A DNA stretch of 64,000 nucleotides, from the NCBI RefSeq assembly GCF_001645105.1, contig NZ_LKEG01000052.1, positions 188,508 to 252,507 of the forward strand. Direction: 5' to 3'. This document shows positions 42,972 through 51,553 of this stretch, one piece after another. The notes beneath the pieces were generated by a model, which did not search any database, was not told the DNA's origin, and saw nothing but the letters and a program-made list of their open reading frames with translations. This DNA comes from Pseudomonas marginalis (GTDB lineage: Bacteria; Pseudomonadota; Gammaproteobacteria; Pseudomonadales; Pseudomonadaceae). The stretch's first letter is position 1. Each line of letters starts with the position of its first letter. The position numbers and the translations under genes are program-made.

Positions 42972-44237
42972 ATGGATAAATTGATTATTACCGGCGGTGC
43001 CCGCCTTGATGGCGAGATTCGCATCTCCGGTGCAAAAAACTCCGCCTTGCCGATCCTGGCAGCGACCCTGCTGTGCGATGGTCCGGTCACCGTGGCCAAC
43101 TTGCCGCACCTGCACGACATCACCACCATGATCGAGTTGTTCGGTCGCATGGGTATCGAGCCGGTTATCGACGAGAAATTGTCGGTTGAAATCGACCCGC
43201 GCACCATCAAGACCCTGATCGCTCCGTACGAACTGGTGAAAACCATGCGTGCGTCGATCCTGGTGTTGGGCCCGATGGTTGCCCGTTTCGGTGAAGCCGA
43301 AGTGGCCCTGCCTGGTGGTTGCGCCATCGGCTCGCGTCCGGTGGACCTGCACATCCGTGGCCTCGAAGCCATGGGCGCGACCATCGACGTCGAAGGCGGC
43401 TACATCAAGGCCAAGGCGCCGGAGGGCGGCCTGCGTGGCGCCAACTTCTTCTTTGATACCGTCAGCGTGACCGGTACCGAGAACATCATGATGGCCGCTG
43501 CCCTGGCCAACGGCCGCAGCGTCCTGCAAAACGCCGCGCGCGAGCCGGAAGTGGTCGACCTGGCCAACTTCCTGATCGCCATGGGAGCCAACATCACCGG
43601 CGCCGGCACCGACACCATCACCATCGACGGCGTAAAACGCCTGCACCCGGCCACCTACAAGGTGATGCCGGACCGCATCGAGACCGGTACCTACTTGGTT
43701 GCCGCCGCCGTTACCGGTGGCCGCGTCAAGGTCAAGGACACCGATCCGACGATCCTGGAAGCGGTCCTGGAAAAGCTGCGCGAAGCGGGTGCCGAAATCA
43801 CCACCGGCGAAGACTGGATCGAGCTGAACATGCACGGCAAGCGTCCTAAAGCCGTCAACGTGCGTACCGCTCCGTACCCGGCGTTCCCGACCGACATGCA
43901 AGCGCAGTTCATTTCCTTGAACGCCATTGCCGAAGGCACCGGTGCCGTGATCGAGACCATCTTCGAAAACCGTTTCATGCACGTGTACGAACTGCACCGC
44001 ATGGGCGCGAAGATCCAGGTTGAAGGCAACACCGCCATCGTCACCGGCACCGAGAAGCTCAAGGGCGCGCCAGTCATGGCCACCGACCTCCGGGCTTCGG
44101 CCAGCCTGGTGATCTCTGCGCTGATCGCCGAAGGCGACACCCTGATCGACCGCATCTACCACATAGACCGTGGCTACGAGTGCATCGAAGAAAAACTGCA
44201 GATGCTCGGCGCGAAAATCCGCCGCGTACCGGGCTAG
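42972..44237 (+). CDS. murA: UDP-N-acetylglucosamine 1-carboxyvinyltransferase
   Basis: MurA transfers enolpyruvate from PEP to UDP-GlcNAc, the first committed step of peptidoglycan synthesis. The 421-residue protein is full length. Lys22-Asn23 (SGAKNSALPIL) bind substrate, and Cys117 (ALPGGCAIGSRPVDLH) is the catalytic cysteine that fosfomycin attacks, so the enzyme should be sensitive. The ATG at 42972 gives the normal N-terminus MDKLIITGG; the frame is open further upstream across the ibaG end. A REPIN follows. Confidence 0.97.
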   Translation: MDKLIITGGARLDGEIRISGAKNSALPILAATLLCDGPVTVANLPHLHDITTMIELFGRMGIEPVIDEKLSVEIDPRTIKTLIAPYELVKTMRASILVLGPMVARFGEAEVALPGGCAIGSRPVDLHIRGLEAMGATIDVEGGYIKAKAPEGGLRGANFFFDTVSVTGTENIMMAAALANGRSVLQNAAREPEVVDLANFLIAMGANITGAGTDTITIDGVKRLHPATYKVMPDRIETGTYLVAAAVTGGRVKVKDTDPTILEAVLEKLREAGAEITTGEDWIELNMHGKRPKAVNVRTAPYPAFPTDMQAQFISLNAIAEGTGAVIETIFENRFMHVYELHRMGAKIQVEGNTAIVTGTEKLKGAPVMATDLRASASLVISALIAEGDTLIDRIYHIDRGYECIEEKLQMLGAKIRRVPG

Positions 44238-44250
44238 TCCCCGGCGCTGC

Positions 44251-44366
44251 AAACACCTTAACCGTGGCGAGGGAGCTTGCTCCCGTTGGACTGCGCAGCA
44301 GTCCCGCTTTTGAGGGCCGCTTCGCGACCCAGCGGGAGCAAGCTCCCTCGCCACAGGAAGGTGTTT
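44251..44366. repeat. REPIN, GTGGCGAGGGAGCTTGCTCCC type
   Basis: GTGGCGAGGGAGCTTGCTCCC and GGGAGCAAGCTCCCTCGCCAC form inverted arms around a 39-base spacer with CTGCGCAGCAG. A further outer pair, AAACACCTT (44251-44259) and AAGGTGTTT (44358-44366), extends the symmetry. It is a different REP class from the others in the window and lies between murA and hisG. Confidence 0.85.
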
Positions 44367-44471
44367 GTTGTTAAATGGTTTGTTTCAAATCGGGGCTGTA
44401 ATGGCCTCGATCTGTGTCTGGCGCCGTTCGCGACCGGACAGCAATAGCCTGATGAAGGACTGACGTTTCCC

Positions 44472-45107
44472 ATGTTGACCATCGCACTGTCCAAGGGCCG
44501 CATCCTTGACGACACGTTGCCGCTTCTGGCTGAAGCGGGCATCGTGCCGACCGAGAATCCGGACAAGAGCCGCAAGCTGATCATCCCCACGACCCAGGAC
44601 GACGTTCGCCTGTTGATCGTGCGGGCTACCGACGTGCCGACCTACGTTGAACATGGCGCGGCCGACCTCGGTGTCGCGGGTAAAGACGTGCTGATGGAAT
44701 ACGGCGGCCAGGGCTTGTACGAGCCATTGGACCTGCGTATCGCTCTGTGCAAGCTGATGACCGCCGGCCGTGTCGGTGATGTCGAGCCCAAGGGCCGCCT
44801 GCGCGTGGCAACCAAGTTCGTCAACGTCGCCAAGCGCTACTACGCCGAGCAAGGTCGTCAGGTCGACATTATCAAGCTGTACGGCTCGATGGAGCTGGCG
44901 CCGCTGATCGGCCTGGCCGACAAGATCATCGACGTGGTCGACACCGGCAACACCCTGCGTGCCAACGGTTTGGAGCCGCAGGATTTCATTGCCGATATCA
45001 GCTCTCGCCTGATCGTCAACAAAGCATCGATGAAGATGCAGCACGCCCGTATCCAGGCGTTGATCGACACCCTGCGCAAGGCAGTGGAGTCGCGACACCG
45101 CGGTTGA
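44472..45107 (+). CDS. hisG: ATP phosphoribosyltransferase, short form
   Basis: HisG joins ATP and PRPP in the first step of histidine synthesis. The 211-residue protein is the short form, which lacks the C-terminal regulatory domain and normally needs HisZ for activity; hisZ is not in the window. Visible features are MLTIALSKGRILDDTLPLL at the start and the PRPP-binding IDVVDTGNTLRANGL near 155-169. AAGGA lies 13 bases before the ATG. Two hairpins separate it from hisD. Confidence 0.95.
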   Translation: MLTIALSKGRILDDTLPLLAEAGIVPTENPDKSRKLIIPTTQDDVRLLIVRATDVPTYVEHGAADLGVAGKDVLMEYGGQGLYEPLDLRIALCKLMTAGRVGDVEPKGRLRVATKFVNVAKRYYAEQGRQVDIIKLYGSMELAPLIGLADKIIDVVDTGNTLRANGLEPQDFIADISSRLIVNKASMKMQHARIQALIDTLRKAVESRHRG

Positions 45108-45114
45108 CCTACCT

Positions 45115-45134
45115 GCGTAGCTGAAAAGCTACGC
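45115..45134 (+). other. GNRA-capped hairpin just after hisG
   Basis: GCGTAGCT-GAAA-AGCTACGC is an 8-bp perfect stem with a GAAA tetraloop, starting eight bases after the hisG stop. It has no T-run and probably protects the message end or pauses polymerase. Confidence 0.55.
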
Positions 45135-45160
45135 CCGTCTATCCGCCTCATACCAGAATT

Positions 45161-45261
45161 CTCAGGTGCCCAAGCGGAAACGACTGCTGGAAAGGTGCGC
45201 TGACGTTCAATAACGAAGCGCGTTATTGAACGTCAGCGCACCTTCGGGCGCCTGAGTTTTT
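45161..45261 (+). terminator. Nested double hairpin with T-run between hisG and hisD
   Basis: An outer 11-bp stem pairs 45161-45171 with 45246-45256 (one G-T wobble) and runs straight into TTTTT. Inside it, 45192-45215 and 45221-45244 form a perfect 24-bp stem with an AAGCG loop; a 20-base unpaired strand (45172-45191) lies on the left only. It should terminate or attenuate transcription 25 bases before the hisD start. Confidence 0.75.
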
Positions 45262-45285
45262 GCCAATTCTATTGAGGCCCTCGCT

Positions 45286-46608
45286 ATGACCACGTCCACT
45301 GCAATTGCCCGACTCAACGCTGCCGACCCGGATTTCGCCCATCATCTGGATCATCTGCTGAGCTGGGAAAGCGTGTCCGACGACTCGGTCAACCAGCGGG
45401 TGCTCGACATCATCAAGGCCGTGCGTGAGCGCGGTGATGCGGCGCTGGTGGACTTCACCCGCCAGTTCGACGGCCTGGACGTCAAGTCCATGTCTGACCT
45501 GATCCTGCCCCGCGAACGCCTTGAGCTAGCCCTGACACGCATCACCGCGCCGCAGCGCGAGGCCCTGGAAGTGGCGGCGTCTCGCGTGCGCAGCTACCAC
45601 GAAAAGCAGAAACAGGACTCCTGGAGCTACACCGAGGCTGACGGCACGGTGCTGGGCCAGAAGGTCACGCCGCTGGACCGTGCCGGTTTGTACGTGCCGG
45701 GCGGTAAGGCGTCGTATCCGTCATCGGTGTTGATGAACGCAATCCCGGCCAAAGTGGCGGGCGTGACCGAAGTGGTCATGGTGGTACCGACCCCGCGCGG
45801 TGAAATCAACGAGCTGGTGCTGGCTGCCGCTTGCATCGCCGGTGTCGACCGCGTGTTCACCATCGGTGGCGCCCAAGCCGTCGCCGCCCTGGCCTATGGC
45901 ACCGAAAGCGTACCGAAAGTCGATAAAGTGGTCGGTCCCGGCAACATCTACGTCGCCACTGCCAAGCGCCACGTGTTTGGCCAGGTCGGTATCGACATGA
46001 TCGCCGGCCCTTCGGAAATCCTCGTGGTATGCGACGGCCAGACCGATCCGGACTGGATCGCCATGGACCTGTTCTCCCAGGCCGAGCACGATGAAGACGC
46101 CCAGGCGATCCTGGTCAGCCCGGACGCCGAGTTCCTCGACCAAGTGGCGGCCAGCATCAATAAGCTGCTTCCGACCATGGAGCGCGCCGAGATCATCGAG
46201 AAGTCGATCAATGGCCGTGGCGCATTGATCCTGGTGCGCGACATGGAGCAGGCCATCGAAGTGGCCAACCGCATCGCGCCGGAGCACTTGGAGTTGTCCG
46301 TAGCCGACCCACAAGCCTGGCTGCCGTCGATTCGCCACGCCGGTGCGATCTTCATGGGCCGCCACACCAGCGAAGCCCTGGGCGACTACTGCGCGGGCCC
46401 GAACCACGTGCTGCCGACCTCCGGCACCGCGCGTTTCTCGTCGCCGCTGGGCGTGTATGACTTCCAGAAGCGTTCGTCGATCATCTTCTGCTCGCCGCAA
46501 GGCGCCTCGGAGCTGGGCAAGACCGCTTCCGTGCTGGCCCGAGGTGAATCCCTGAGTGCCCACGCCCGCAGCGCCGAATACCGCATCCTTGAAGAGAAGG
46601 GGAACTGA
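45286..46608 (+). CDS. hisD: Histidinol dehydrogenase
   Basis: HisD oxidises L-histidinol to L-histidine in two NAD-linked steps and needs zinc. The 440-residue protein is full length, with YVPGGKASYPSSVLMNAIPA near 127-146, DMIAGPSEILVV near 238, EHDEDAQAILVS and the C-terminal GPNHVLPTSGTARFSSPLGV near 367 that contains the catalytic His. It starts 25 bases after the nested hairpin and is followed by hisC after three bases. Confidence 0.97.
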   Translation: MTTSTAIARLNAADPDFAHHLDHLLSWESVSDDSVNQRVLDIIKAVRERGDAALVDFTRQFDGLDVKSMSDLILPRERLELALTRITAPQREALEVAASRVRSYHEKQKQDSWSYTEADGTVLGQKVTPLDRAGLYVPGGKASYPSSVLMNAIPAKVAGVTEVVMVVPTPRGEINELVLAAACIAGVDRVFTIGGAQAVAALAYGTESVPKVDKVVGPGNIYVATAKRHVFGQVGIDMIAGPSEILVVCDGQTDPDWIAMDLFSQAEHDEDAQAILVSPDAEFLDQVAASINKLLPTMERAEIIEKSINGRGALILVRDMEQAIEVANRIAPEHLELSVADPQAWLPSIRHAGAIFMGRHTSEALGDYCAGPNHVLPTSGTARFSSPLGVYDFQKRSSIIFCSPQGASELGKTASVLARGESLSAHARSAEYRILEEKGN

Positions 46609-46611
46609 AAC

Positions 46612-47664
46612 ATGAGTAAATTCTGGAGCCCTTTCGTCAAGGACTTGGTGCCTTACGTACCCGGCGAACAACCCAAGCTGACCAAGCTGGTCAAGCTCAA
46701 CACCAACGAAAACCCCTACGGCCCATCGCCCAAGGCGTTGGCGGCGATGCAGGCCGAGTTGAACGACAGCCTGCGCCTGTACCCGGACCCCAACAGTGAC
46801 CTGCTCAAGCAGGCCGTGGCCAAGTATTACGGGATCGACGCTGGTAAAGTTTTCCTCGGCAACGGTTCCGATGAAGTCCTTGCACACATCTTTCACGGTC
46901 TGTTCCAGCACGATTTGCCGCTGCTGTTCCCGGACATCAGCTACAGCTTCTACCCGGTTTACTGCGGTCTTTATGGCATCAAGTCCGACCCGGTGCCGCT
47001 GGACGAGCAGTTCCAGATCCGCGTGGCGGACTACGCCAAGCCCAACGGCGGGATCATCTTCCCCAACCCGAACGCGCCTACTGGCTGTGTGCTGGCGCTG
47101 GACGCGGTGGAGCAGATCCTCAAGGGCAGTCCGGATTCGGTGGTGGTGGTCGATGAAGCCTATATCGACTTCGGCGGCGAAACCGCGATCAGCCTGGTAG
47201 ACCGCTACCCGAACCTGCTGGTGACCCAGACCCTGTCCAAATCGCGCTCACTCGCCGGTCTGCGCGTGGGACTGGCCGTGGGCCACCCGGACCTGATCGA
47301 AGCGCTGGAGCGGGTCAAGAACAGCTTCAACTCTTATCCACTGGATCGCCTGGCGATTGTCGGTGCAGCGGCGGCGTTCGAAGACCGTGAGTATTTTGAG
47401 AGGACGTGCCGGTTAGTCATCGATAGCCGTGACAAGCTGGTCGCTCAATTGGAGGAGAAGGGTTTTGAGGTGTTGCCGTCGGCAGCCAACTTCATCTTTG
47501 CCCGCCACCCTGAGCACGACGCTGCCAGCCTGGCGGCCAAGTTGCGGGAGCAAGGGGTGATCTTACGGCACTTCAAGCAGGCGCGGATTGCCCAGTTCCT
47601 GCGGATCAGCATTGGCACGCCTGAGCAGAACCAGGCGTTGATCGATGGGCTCGGTGAGCTCTAA
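46612..47664 (+). CDS. hisC: Histidinol-phosphate aminotransferase
   Basis: HisC is a PLP enzyme that transfers an amino group from glutamate to imidazole-acetol phosphate. The 350-residue protein has KLNTNENPYGPSP at the N-terminus, VVVVDEAYIDFGGE near 180, and the PLP-lysine region QTLSKSRSLAGLRVG near 204-218. The ATG has AAGGGG upstream, three bases after hisD. A full-length REPIN follows. In P. aeruginosa, as I recall, the next gene would be algW; here it is uraA on the other strand. Confidence 0.96.
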   Translation: MSKFWSPFVKDLVPYVPGEQPKLTKLVKLNTNENPYGPSPKALAAMQAELNDSLRLYPDPNSDLLKQAVAKYYGIDAGKVFLGNGSDEVLAHIFHGLFQHDLPLLFPDISYSFYPVYCGLYGIKSDPVPLDEQFQIRVADYAKPNGGIIFPNPNAPTGCVLALDAVEQILKGSPDSVVVVDEAYIDFGGETAISLVDRYPNLLVTQTLSKSRSLAGLRVGLAVGHPDLIEALERVKNSFNSYPLDRLAIVGAAAAFEDREYFERTCRLVIDSRDKLVAQLEEKGFEVLPSAANFIFARHPEHDAASLAAKLREQGVILRHFKQARIAQFLRISIGTPEQNQALIDGLGEL

Positions 47665-47681
47665 GCCACACTGAAGAGCAA

Positions 47682-47775
47682 AATGTGGGAGGGGGCTTGC
47701 CCCCGATTGCGGTGTATCAGTCAGCTAATGCATTGACTGACACACTGCTATCGGGGGCAAGCCCCCTCCCACATT
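47682..47775. repeat. REPIN, GTGGGAGGGGGCTTGCC type, full length
   Basis: The 26-base arms at 47682-47707 and 47750-47775 are perfect inverse copies (AATGTGGGAGGGGGCTTGCC...). The 42-base spacer contains GCGGTGTATCAGTCA and TGACTGACACAC, a second inner inverted repeat. It lies between the convergent hisC and uraA genes. Confidence 0.92.
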
Positions 47776-47792
47776 CAGTTTTGCAGTACTGG

Positions 47793-49073
47793 TTAGATCA
47801 GTGGCTCGTCAGGCTTTTTGTTCTTCCAGCCATCATTGCCCGGCAGCAGCAGGTTCAAACCAATCGCCACCACCGCGCACAGGGCGATGCCCTTGAGGCC
47901 GAAGTCATCCGGGCCGGTGCCGGTACCCACCAGCACACCGCCAATCCCGAACACCAACGTCACCGACACGATCACCAGGTTGCGTGCCTCGCCCAGGTCG
48001 ATCTTGTGGCGGATCAGTGTGTTCATCCCCACCGCAGCAATCGAGCCGAACAGCAGGCACAGAATCCCGCCCATCACCGGCACCGGGATGCTCTGCAGCA
48101 GCGCGCCGAACTTACCGATAAACGCCAGGCTGATGGCAAACACCGCCGCCCAGGTCATGATCTTCGGATTGTAGTTCTTGGTCAGCATCACCGCGCCGGT
48201 CACTTCGGCGTAGGTGGTGTTCGGCGGGCCGCCAAACAGGCCGGCGGCCGTGGTGGCAATGCCGTCACCCAGCAAGGTACGGTGCAGGCCGGGCTTCTTC
48301 AGGTAGTCGCGACCGGTCACGCTGCCCACCGCAATCACACCGCCGATATGTTCGATCGCCGGGGCCAGGGCCACCGGGACGATAAACAGGATCGCCTGCC
48401 AGTTGAATTCCGGCGCGGTGAAGTGGGGCAAGGCGAACCAGGGGGCGGCGGCGATCTTCGCGGTGTCGACCACGCCAAAGTAGAACGACATGGCAAAACC
48501 CACCAGCACGCCGGAGATGATCGGCACCAGGCGGAAAATACCCTTGCCGAACACCGCCACGATCAGGGTGGTCAGCAGCGCCGGCATCGAGATCAGCATC
48601 GCCGTCTGGTAGTGGATCAGCTCGGCACCGTCGCCGGATTTACCCATCGCCATGTTGGCGGCAATCGGCGCCATGGCCAGGCCGATCGAAATGATCACCG
48701 GGCCGATGACCACTGGCGGCAGCAACCGGTCGATAAACCCGGTGCCCTTGATCTTCACCGCCAGGCCCAGGAAGGTATAAACGAAACCGGCCGCCATCAC
48801 CCCGCCCATCGTCGCCGCGAGGCCGAACTGGTCCTTGGCGAGAATGATCGGGGTGATGAAGGCAAAGCTCGACGCCAGGAAGACCGGCACCTGTCGCCCT
48901 GTCACCACCTGGAACAGCAAGGTGCCCAGGCCCGCGGTGAACAGTGCGACGTTTGGATCAAGGCCTGTGATCAGCGGCATCAACACCAGCGCGCCAAATG
49001 CTACGAAGAGCATCTGTGCGCCAGACAGGATCTGGCGCCAAAGCGGGTCGTTGAATTCATCCTGCATGCTCAC
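47793..49073 (-). CDS. uraA: Uracil permease
   Basis: This is an inner-membrane nucleobase:cation symporter of the NCS2/UraA family. The 426-residue protein has about 14 helices, with the family motif QxxxG-type FALPHFTAPEFNWQAILFIV region, the conserved Glu in PVALAPAIEHIGG (near 255), and PNTTYAEVTGAVMLTKNYNP near 290-310. Its ATG overlaps the upp stop by four bases (49070-49073), so uptake and phosphoribosylation of uracil are coupled. That pairing makes uracil the likely substrate rather than xanthine. Confidence 0.9.
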   Translation of the reverse strand: MSMQDEFNDPLWRQILSGAQMLFVAFGALVLMPLITGLDPNVALFTAGLGTLLFQVVTGRQVPVFLASSFAFITPIILAKDQFGLAATMGGVMAAGFVYTFLGLAVKIKGTGFIDRLLPPVVIGPVIISIGLAMAPIAANMAMGKSGDGAELIHYQTAMLISMPALLTTLIVAVFGKGIFRLVPIISGVLVGFAMSFYFGVVDTAKIAAAPWFALPHFTAPEFNWQAILFIVPVALAPAIEHIGGVIAVGSVTGRDYLKKPGLHRTLLGDGIATTAAGLFGGPPNTTYAEVTGAVMLTKNYNPKIMTWAAVFAISLAFIGKFGALLQSIPVPVMGGILCLLFGSIAAVGMNTLIRHKIDLGEARNLVIVSVTLVFGIGGVLVGTGTGPDDFGLKGIALCAVVAIGLNLLLPGNDGWKNKKPDEPLI

Positions 49074-49708
49074 GCGTCCTTCTGCTTGGTGCCGAAGATC
49101 TTGTCACCGGCATCGCCCAGGCCTGGGATGATGTAGCCGTGTTCGTTGAGGCGCTCATCGATGGACGCGGTGTAGATCTGCACGTCCGGGTGGGCCTTCT
49201 CGACGGCAGCGATGCCTTCGGGCGCGGCAACCAGCACCATGGCGCGGATGTCCTTGCAACCGGCTTTCTTCAGCAGGTCGATAGTGGCAACCATGGAACT
49301 GCCGGTGGCGAGCATCGGGTCGATGATCATCGCCAGGCGCTCGTTGATTTCCGGGACCAGTTTTTCCAGGTAGGTATGGGCCTGCAGCGTTTCTTCATTG
49401 CGGGCCACGCCGACGGCGCTGACCTTGGCGCCCGGGATCAGGCTGAGTACGCCTTCGAGCATGCCGATACCGGCGCGCAGGATCGGCACCACGGTGATTT
49501 TCTTACCGGCGATCTTCTCGACTTGGACGGTACCGGCCCAGCCTTCGATATCGTAGGTTTCCAGGGGTAAATCTTTGGTGGCTTCGTAAGTGAGCAACGC
49601 TCCGACTTCCTGAGCAAGCTCACGGAAGTTCTTCGTGCTAATGTCGGCGCGGCGCATAAGGCCGAGCTTGTGTCGGATCAGCGGGTGGCGGATCTCGCGA
49701 GTGGGCAT
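49070..49708 (-). CDS. upp: Uracil phosphoribosyltransferase
   Basis: Upp makes UMP from uracil and PRPP in pyrimidine salvage and activates 5-fluorouracil. The 212-residue protein begins MPTREIRHPLIRHKLGLMR and carries the PRPP loop MIIDPMLATGSSM near 127-139 and the uracil-binding GYIIPGLGDAGDKIFGTK at the C-terminus. The ATG at 49708 is chosen because it gives the standard N-terminus. It is divergent from hpt with 164 bases between. Confidence 0.96.
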   Translation of the reverse strand: MPTREIRHPLIRHKLGLMRRADISTKNFRELAQEVGALLTYEATKDLPLETYDIEGWAGTVQVEKIAGKKITVVPILRAGIGMLEGVLSLIPGAKVSAVGVARNEETLQAHTYLEKLVPEINERLAMIIDPMLATGSSMVATIDLLKKAGCKDIRAMVLVAAPEGIAAVEKAHPDVQIYTASIDERLNEHGYIIPGLGDAGDKIFGTKQKDA

Positions 49709-49872
49709 GGGAAAGGCTCCGGCGGCGGGCAAAAAAACCGGCCTAGATTAATCTATCCGAGGGTGTTGTCCTATAGACATCTAGTACGTTAGTCCATTAA
49801 GGCTTGCTCGGAGCGCATGAGAAGCGTACCTTCGCCCGCTTTTCTTGCCACAGCACCCCCTTGGAGAGCGCC

Positions 49873-50430
49873 ATGTCCGCTGATCTCGAGCATATCCGTC
49901 AAATCATGCGCGAGGCTGACTGCCTGTACACCGAAGCGCAAGTCGAAGAGGCGATCGCCAAGGTTGGCGCGCACATCACCCGCGAGATGGCCGACACTAA
50001 CCCGGTGGTCTTCTGCGTGATGAACGGTGGCCTGATCTTCGCCGGCAAATTGCTCACCCACCTGCAATTTCCGCTTGAAGCGTCCTACCTGCACGCCACC
50101 CGCTATCGCAACGAAACCAGCGGCGGCGACCTGTTCTGGAAAGCCAAGCCGGAAGTCTCCTTCATTGATCGCGACGTGCTGATCATCGATGACATTCTCG
50201 ACGAAGGTCACACCCTGGGCGCGATCATCGACTTCTTCAAACACGCCGGTGCGCGCAAAGTGCACACCGCCGTGCTGATCGACAAAGACCACGACCGCAA
50301 GGCCCGCCCTGAGCTCAAAGCCGATTTCGTCGGCCTGCCGTGCATCGACCGTTACATCTTCGGCTATGGCATGGACTACAAGGGCTACTGGCGCAACGCC
50401 AATGGCATTTACGCCGTCAAAGGGATGTAA
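49873..50430 (+). CDS. hpt: Hypoxanthine-guanine phosphoribosyltransferase
   Basis: Hpt salvages hypoxanthine and guanine to IMP and GMP using PRPP. The 185-residue protein has the type I phosphoribosyltransferase motif VLIIDDILDEGHTLG near 99-113, FCVMNGGLIFAGKLL near 46-60 and a C-terminal YGMDYKGYWRN. The ATG at 49873 follows TTGGAGAG. WbuC-like cupin gene follows after three bases. Confidence 0.93.
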   Translation: MSADLEHIRQIMREADCLYTEAQVEEAIAKVGAHITREMADTNPVVFCVMNGGLIFAGKLLTHLQFPLEASYLHATRYRNETSGGDLFWKAKPEVSFIDRDVLIIDDILDEGHTLGAIIDFFKHAGARKVHTAVLIDKDHDRKARPELKADFVGLPCIDRYIFGYGMDYKGYWRNANGIYAVKGM

Positions 50431-50433
50431 GCC

Positions 50434-50901
50434 ATGGCCCGTTTTCTTGATCAGACGCTGTTTGCCGAACTGGCCGAGAAAGCGGGCGCCAGCCCTCGTG
50501 GCCGGCACCACCACAACTTCCACCAGATGGAAGAACCCTGTCATCGCCTGGCCGTGGGCCTGCAACCTGACACCTATGTCCCGCCCCATCGGCACCTGAG
50601 CGCGGACAAGGCCGAAACCTTGTTGGTGCTGCAGGGCCGTTTGGGCTTGCTGGTTTTCAGCGACACCGGCGAAGTGCTCGCCAAGCGCGTCATGCAGGCG
50701 GGTGGTGAATGCTCGGGCGTTGATCTGCCGCCGGGTGTATTCCATGGCCTGGTGGTGCTGGCGCCCGACACGGTGATGTTCGAGTGCAAGGCCGGGCCTT
50801 ATCGTCCGGTGGGCGAGGGTGAGCTGGCCGACTGGGCGCCCCGGGAAGGCGAGGCCGGCGTGGCCGAGTATCAACGCTGGATGCTTGCCCAGTTCAGTTG
50901 A
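50434..50901 (+). CDS. WbuC-family cupin metalloprotein
   Basis: This 155-residue cytoplasmic protein is a small cupin of the WbuC family. The two cupin motifs are visible: PPHRHLSADKAETLLVLQGR near 49-68, with likely metal-binding His and Glu, and a second block VDLPPGVFHGLVVL near 92-105. WbuC-like genes occur in some O-antigen clusters, but this copy lies between hpt and a periplasmic protein gene and has no LPS neighbours. The substrate is unknown. Confidence 0.82.
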   Translation: MARFLDQTLFAELAEKAGASPRGRHHHNFHQMEEPCHRLAVGLQPDTYVPPHRHLSADKAETLLVLQGRLGLLVFSDTGEVLAKRVMQAGGECSGVDLPPGVFHGLVVLAPDTVMFECKAGPYRPVGEGELADWAPREGEAGVAEYQRWMLAQFS

Positions 50902-50936
50902 GCTACAGTGCTGGGCTACCTCGCACGGAGCGGCCC

Positions 50937-51422
50937 ATGAGCCTGTTGATTCGCACCTGCGCCGCCTTGGCGCTGACCCTCAGCTTACCCCTGGCAGCGG
51001 CGCCTGCGCCGATGCACAGCCAATTCCTGCCGGCGGACGACCTCACCCTGCGTGCCCAAATCCCTGACCAGCAGCAACTGCTGCAAGTCACTGAGTACGC
51101 AGTGGTGGTGGGCAACCAGCGCCAATCCAACCAGCAACCGATCCCGGTGACCTCGCCGCTGATGATCCGCCTCAAGGGCAAGTCCTTGAACAAAGGCGCA
51201 ACAATCAGCCAAGTGGTGCTCAATTTTGATGCTGAAAGCAAAAGCCTGAAAAAACCGGTGTATGACGACTCCAGCAAAACCCTGACGCTGTCTTACCCCT
51301 TGGCCCAATACCGGGTGATTGTCGACCTGCTGCGCAATGACACGGTGTATGTGCAGTTCCTCAGTTATGCCAATGGGCATATCTGGGCAGATTTGCATAC
51401 CGGTGCGGTGCGTACCCAATAG
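50937..51422 (+). CDS. Hypothetical exported protein
   Basis: This 161-residue protein has a clear signal peptide (MSLLIRTCAALALTLSLPLAAA) and should be periplasmic. The mature part is rich in Gln, Ser and Lys with alternating hydrophobic residues, so it is probably beta-structured. No cysteines remain after cleavage and there is no lipobox. I do not recognise the family. ACGGAG lies seven bases before the ATG at 50937. It follows the cupin gene by 35 bases and may be co-transcribed with it. Confidence 0.8.
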   Translation: MSLLIRTCAALALTLSLPLAAAPAPMHSQFLPADDLTLRAQIPDQQQLLQVTEYAVVVGNQRQSNQQPIPVTSPLMIRLKGKSLNKGATISQVVLNFDAESKSLKKPVYDDSSKTLTLSYPLAQYRVIVDLLRNDTVYVQFLSYANGHIWADLHTGAVRTQ

Positions 51423-51442
51423 CAAGAACACTGAAAAGCTAG

Positions 51443-51473
51443 TGTGGGAGGGGGGCAAGCCCCATCCCACATT
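51443..51473. repeat. Collapsed REP element
   Basis: TGTGGGAGGGGGGCAAGCCCC then ATCCCACATT joins the outer left arm of a GTGGGAGGGGG-type element directly to its right arm. The CTTGCCCCCGAT half and the whole spacer are missing, which suggests an internal deletion of a full REPIN. Confidence 0.75.
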
Positions 51474-51553
51474 GAATCTCCAGCGCTTTCGAAGCCTGCG
51501 TCGCACAGGTAGACTTCAAACCCCGTGTAAATGTCTGCAGGCTGGAGTCGGTA

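Noticed and set aside
47685..49136. A 483-codon open frame on the + strand
   Set aside because: It begins inside a REPIN and is antisense to uraA; its His/Gln/Arg-rich translation is typical of a shadow frame.
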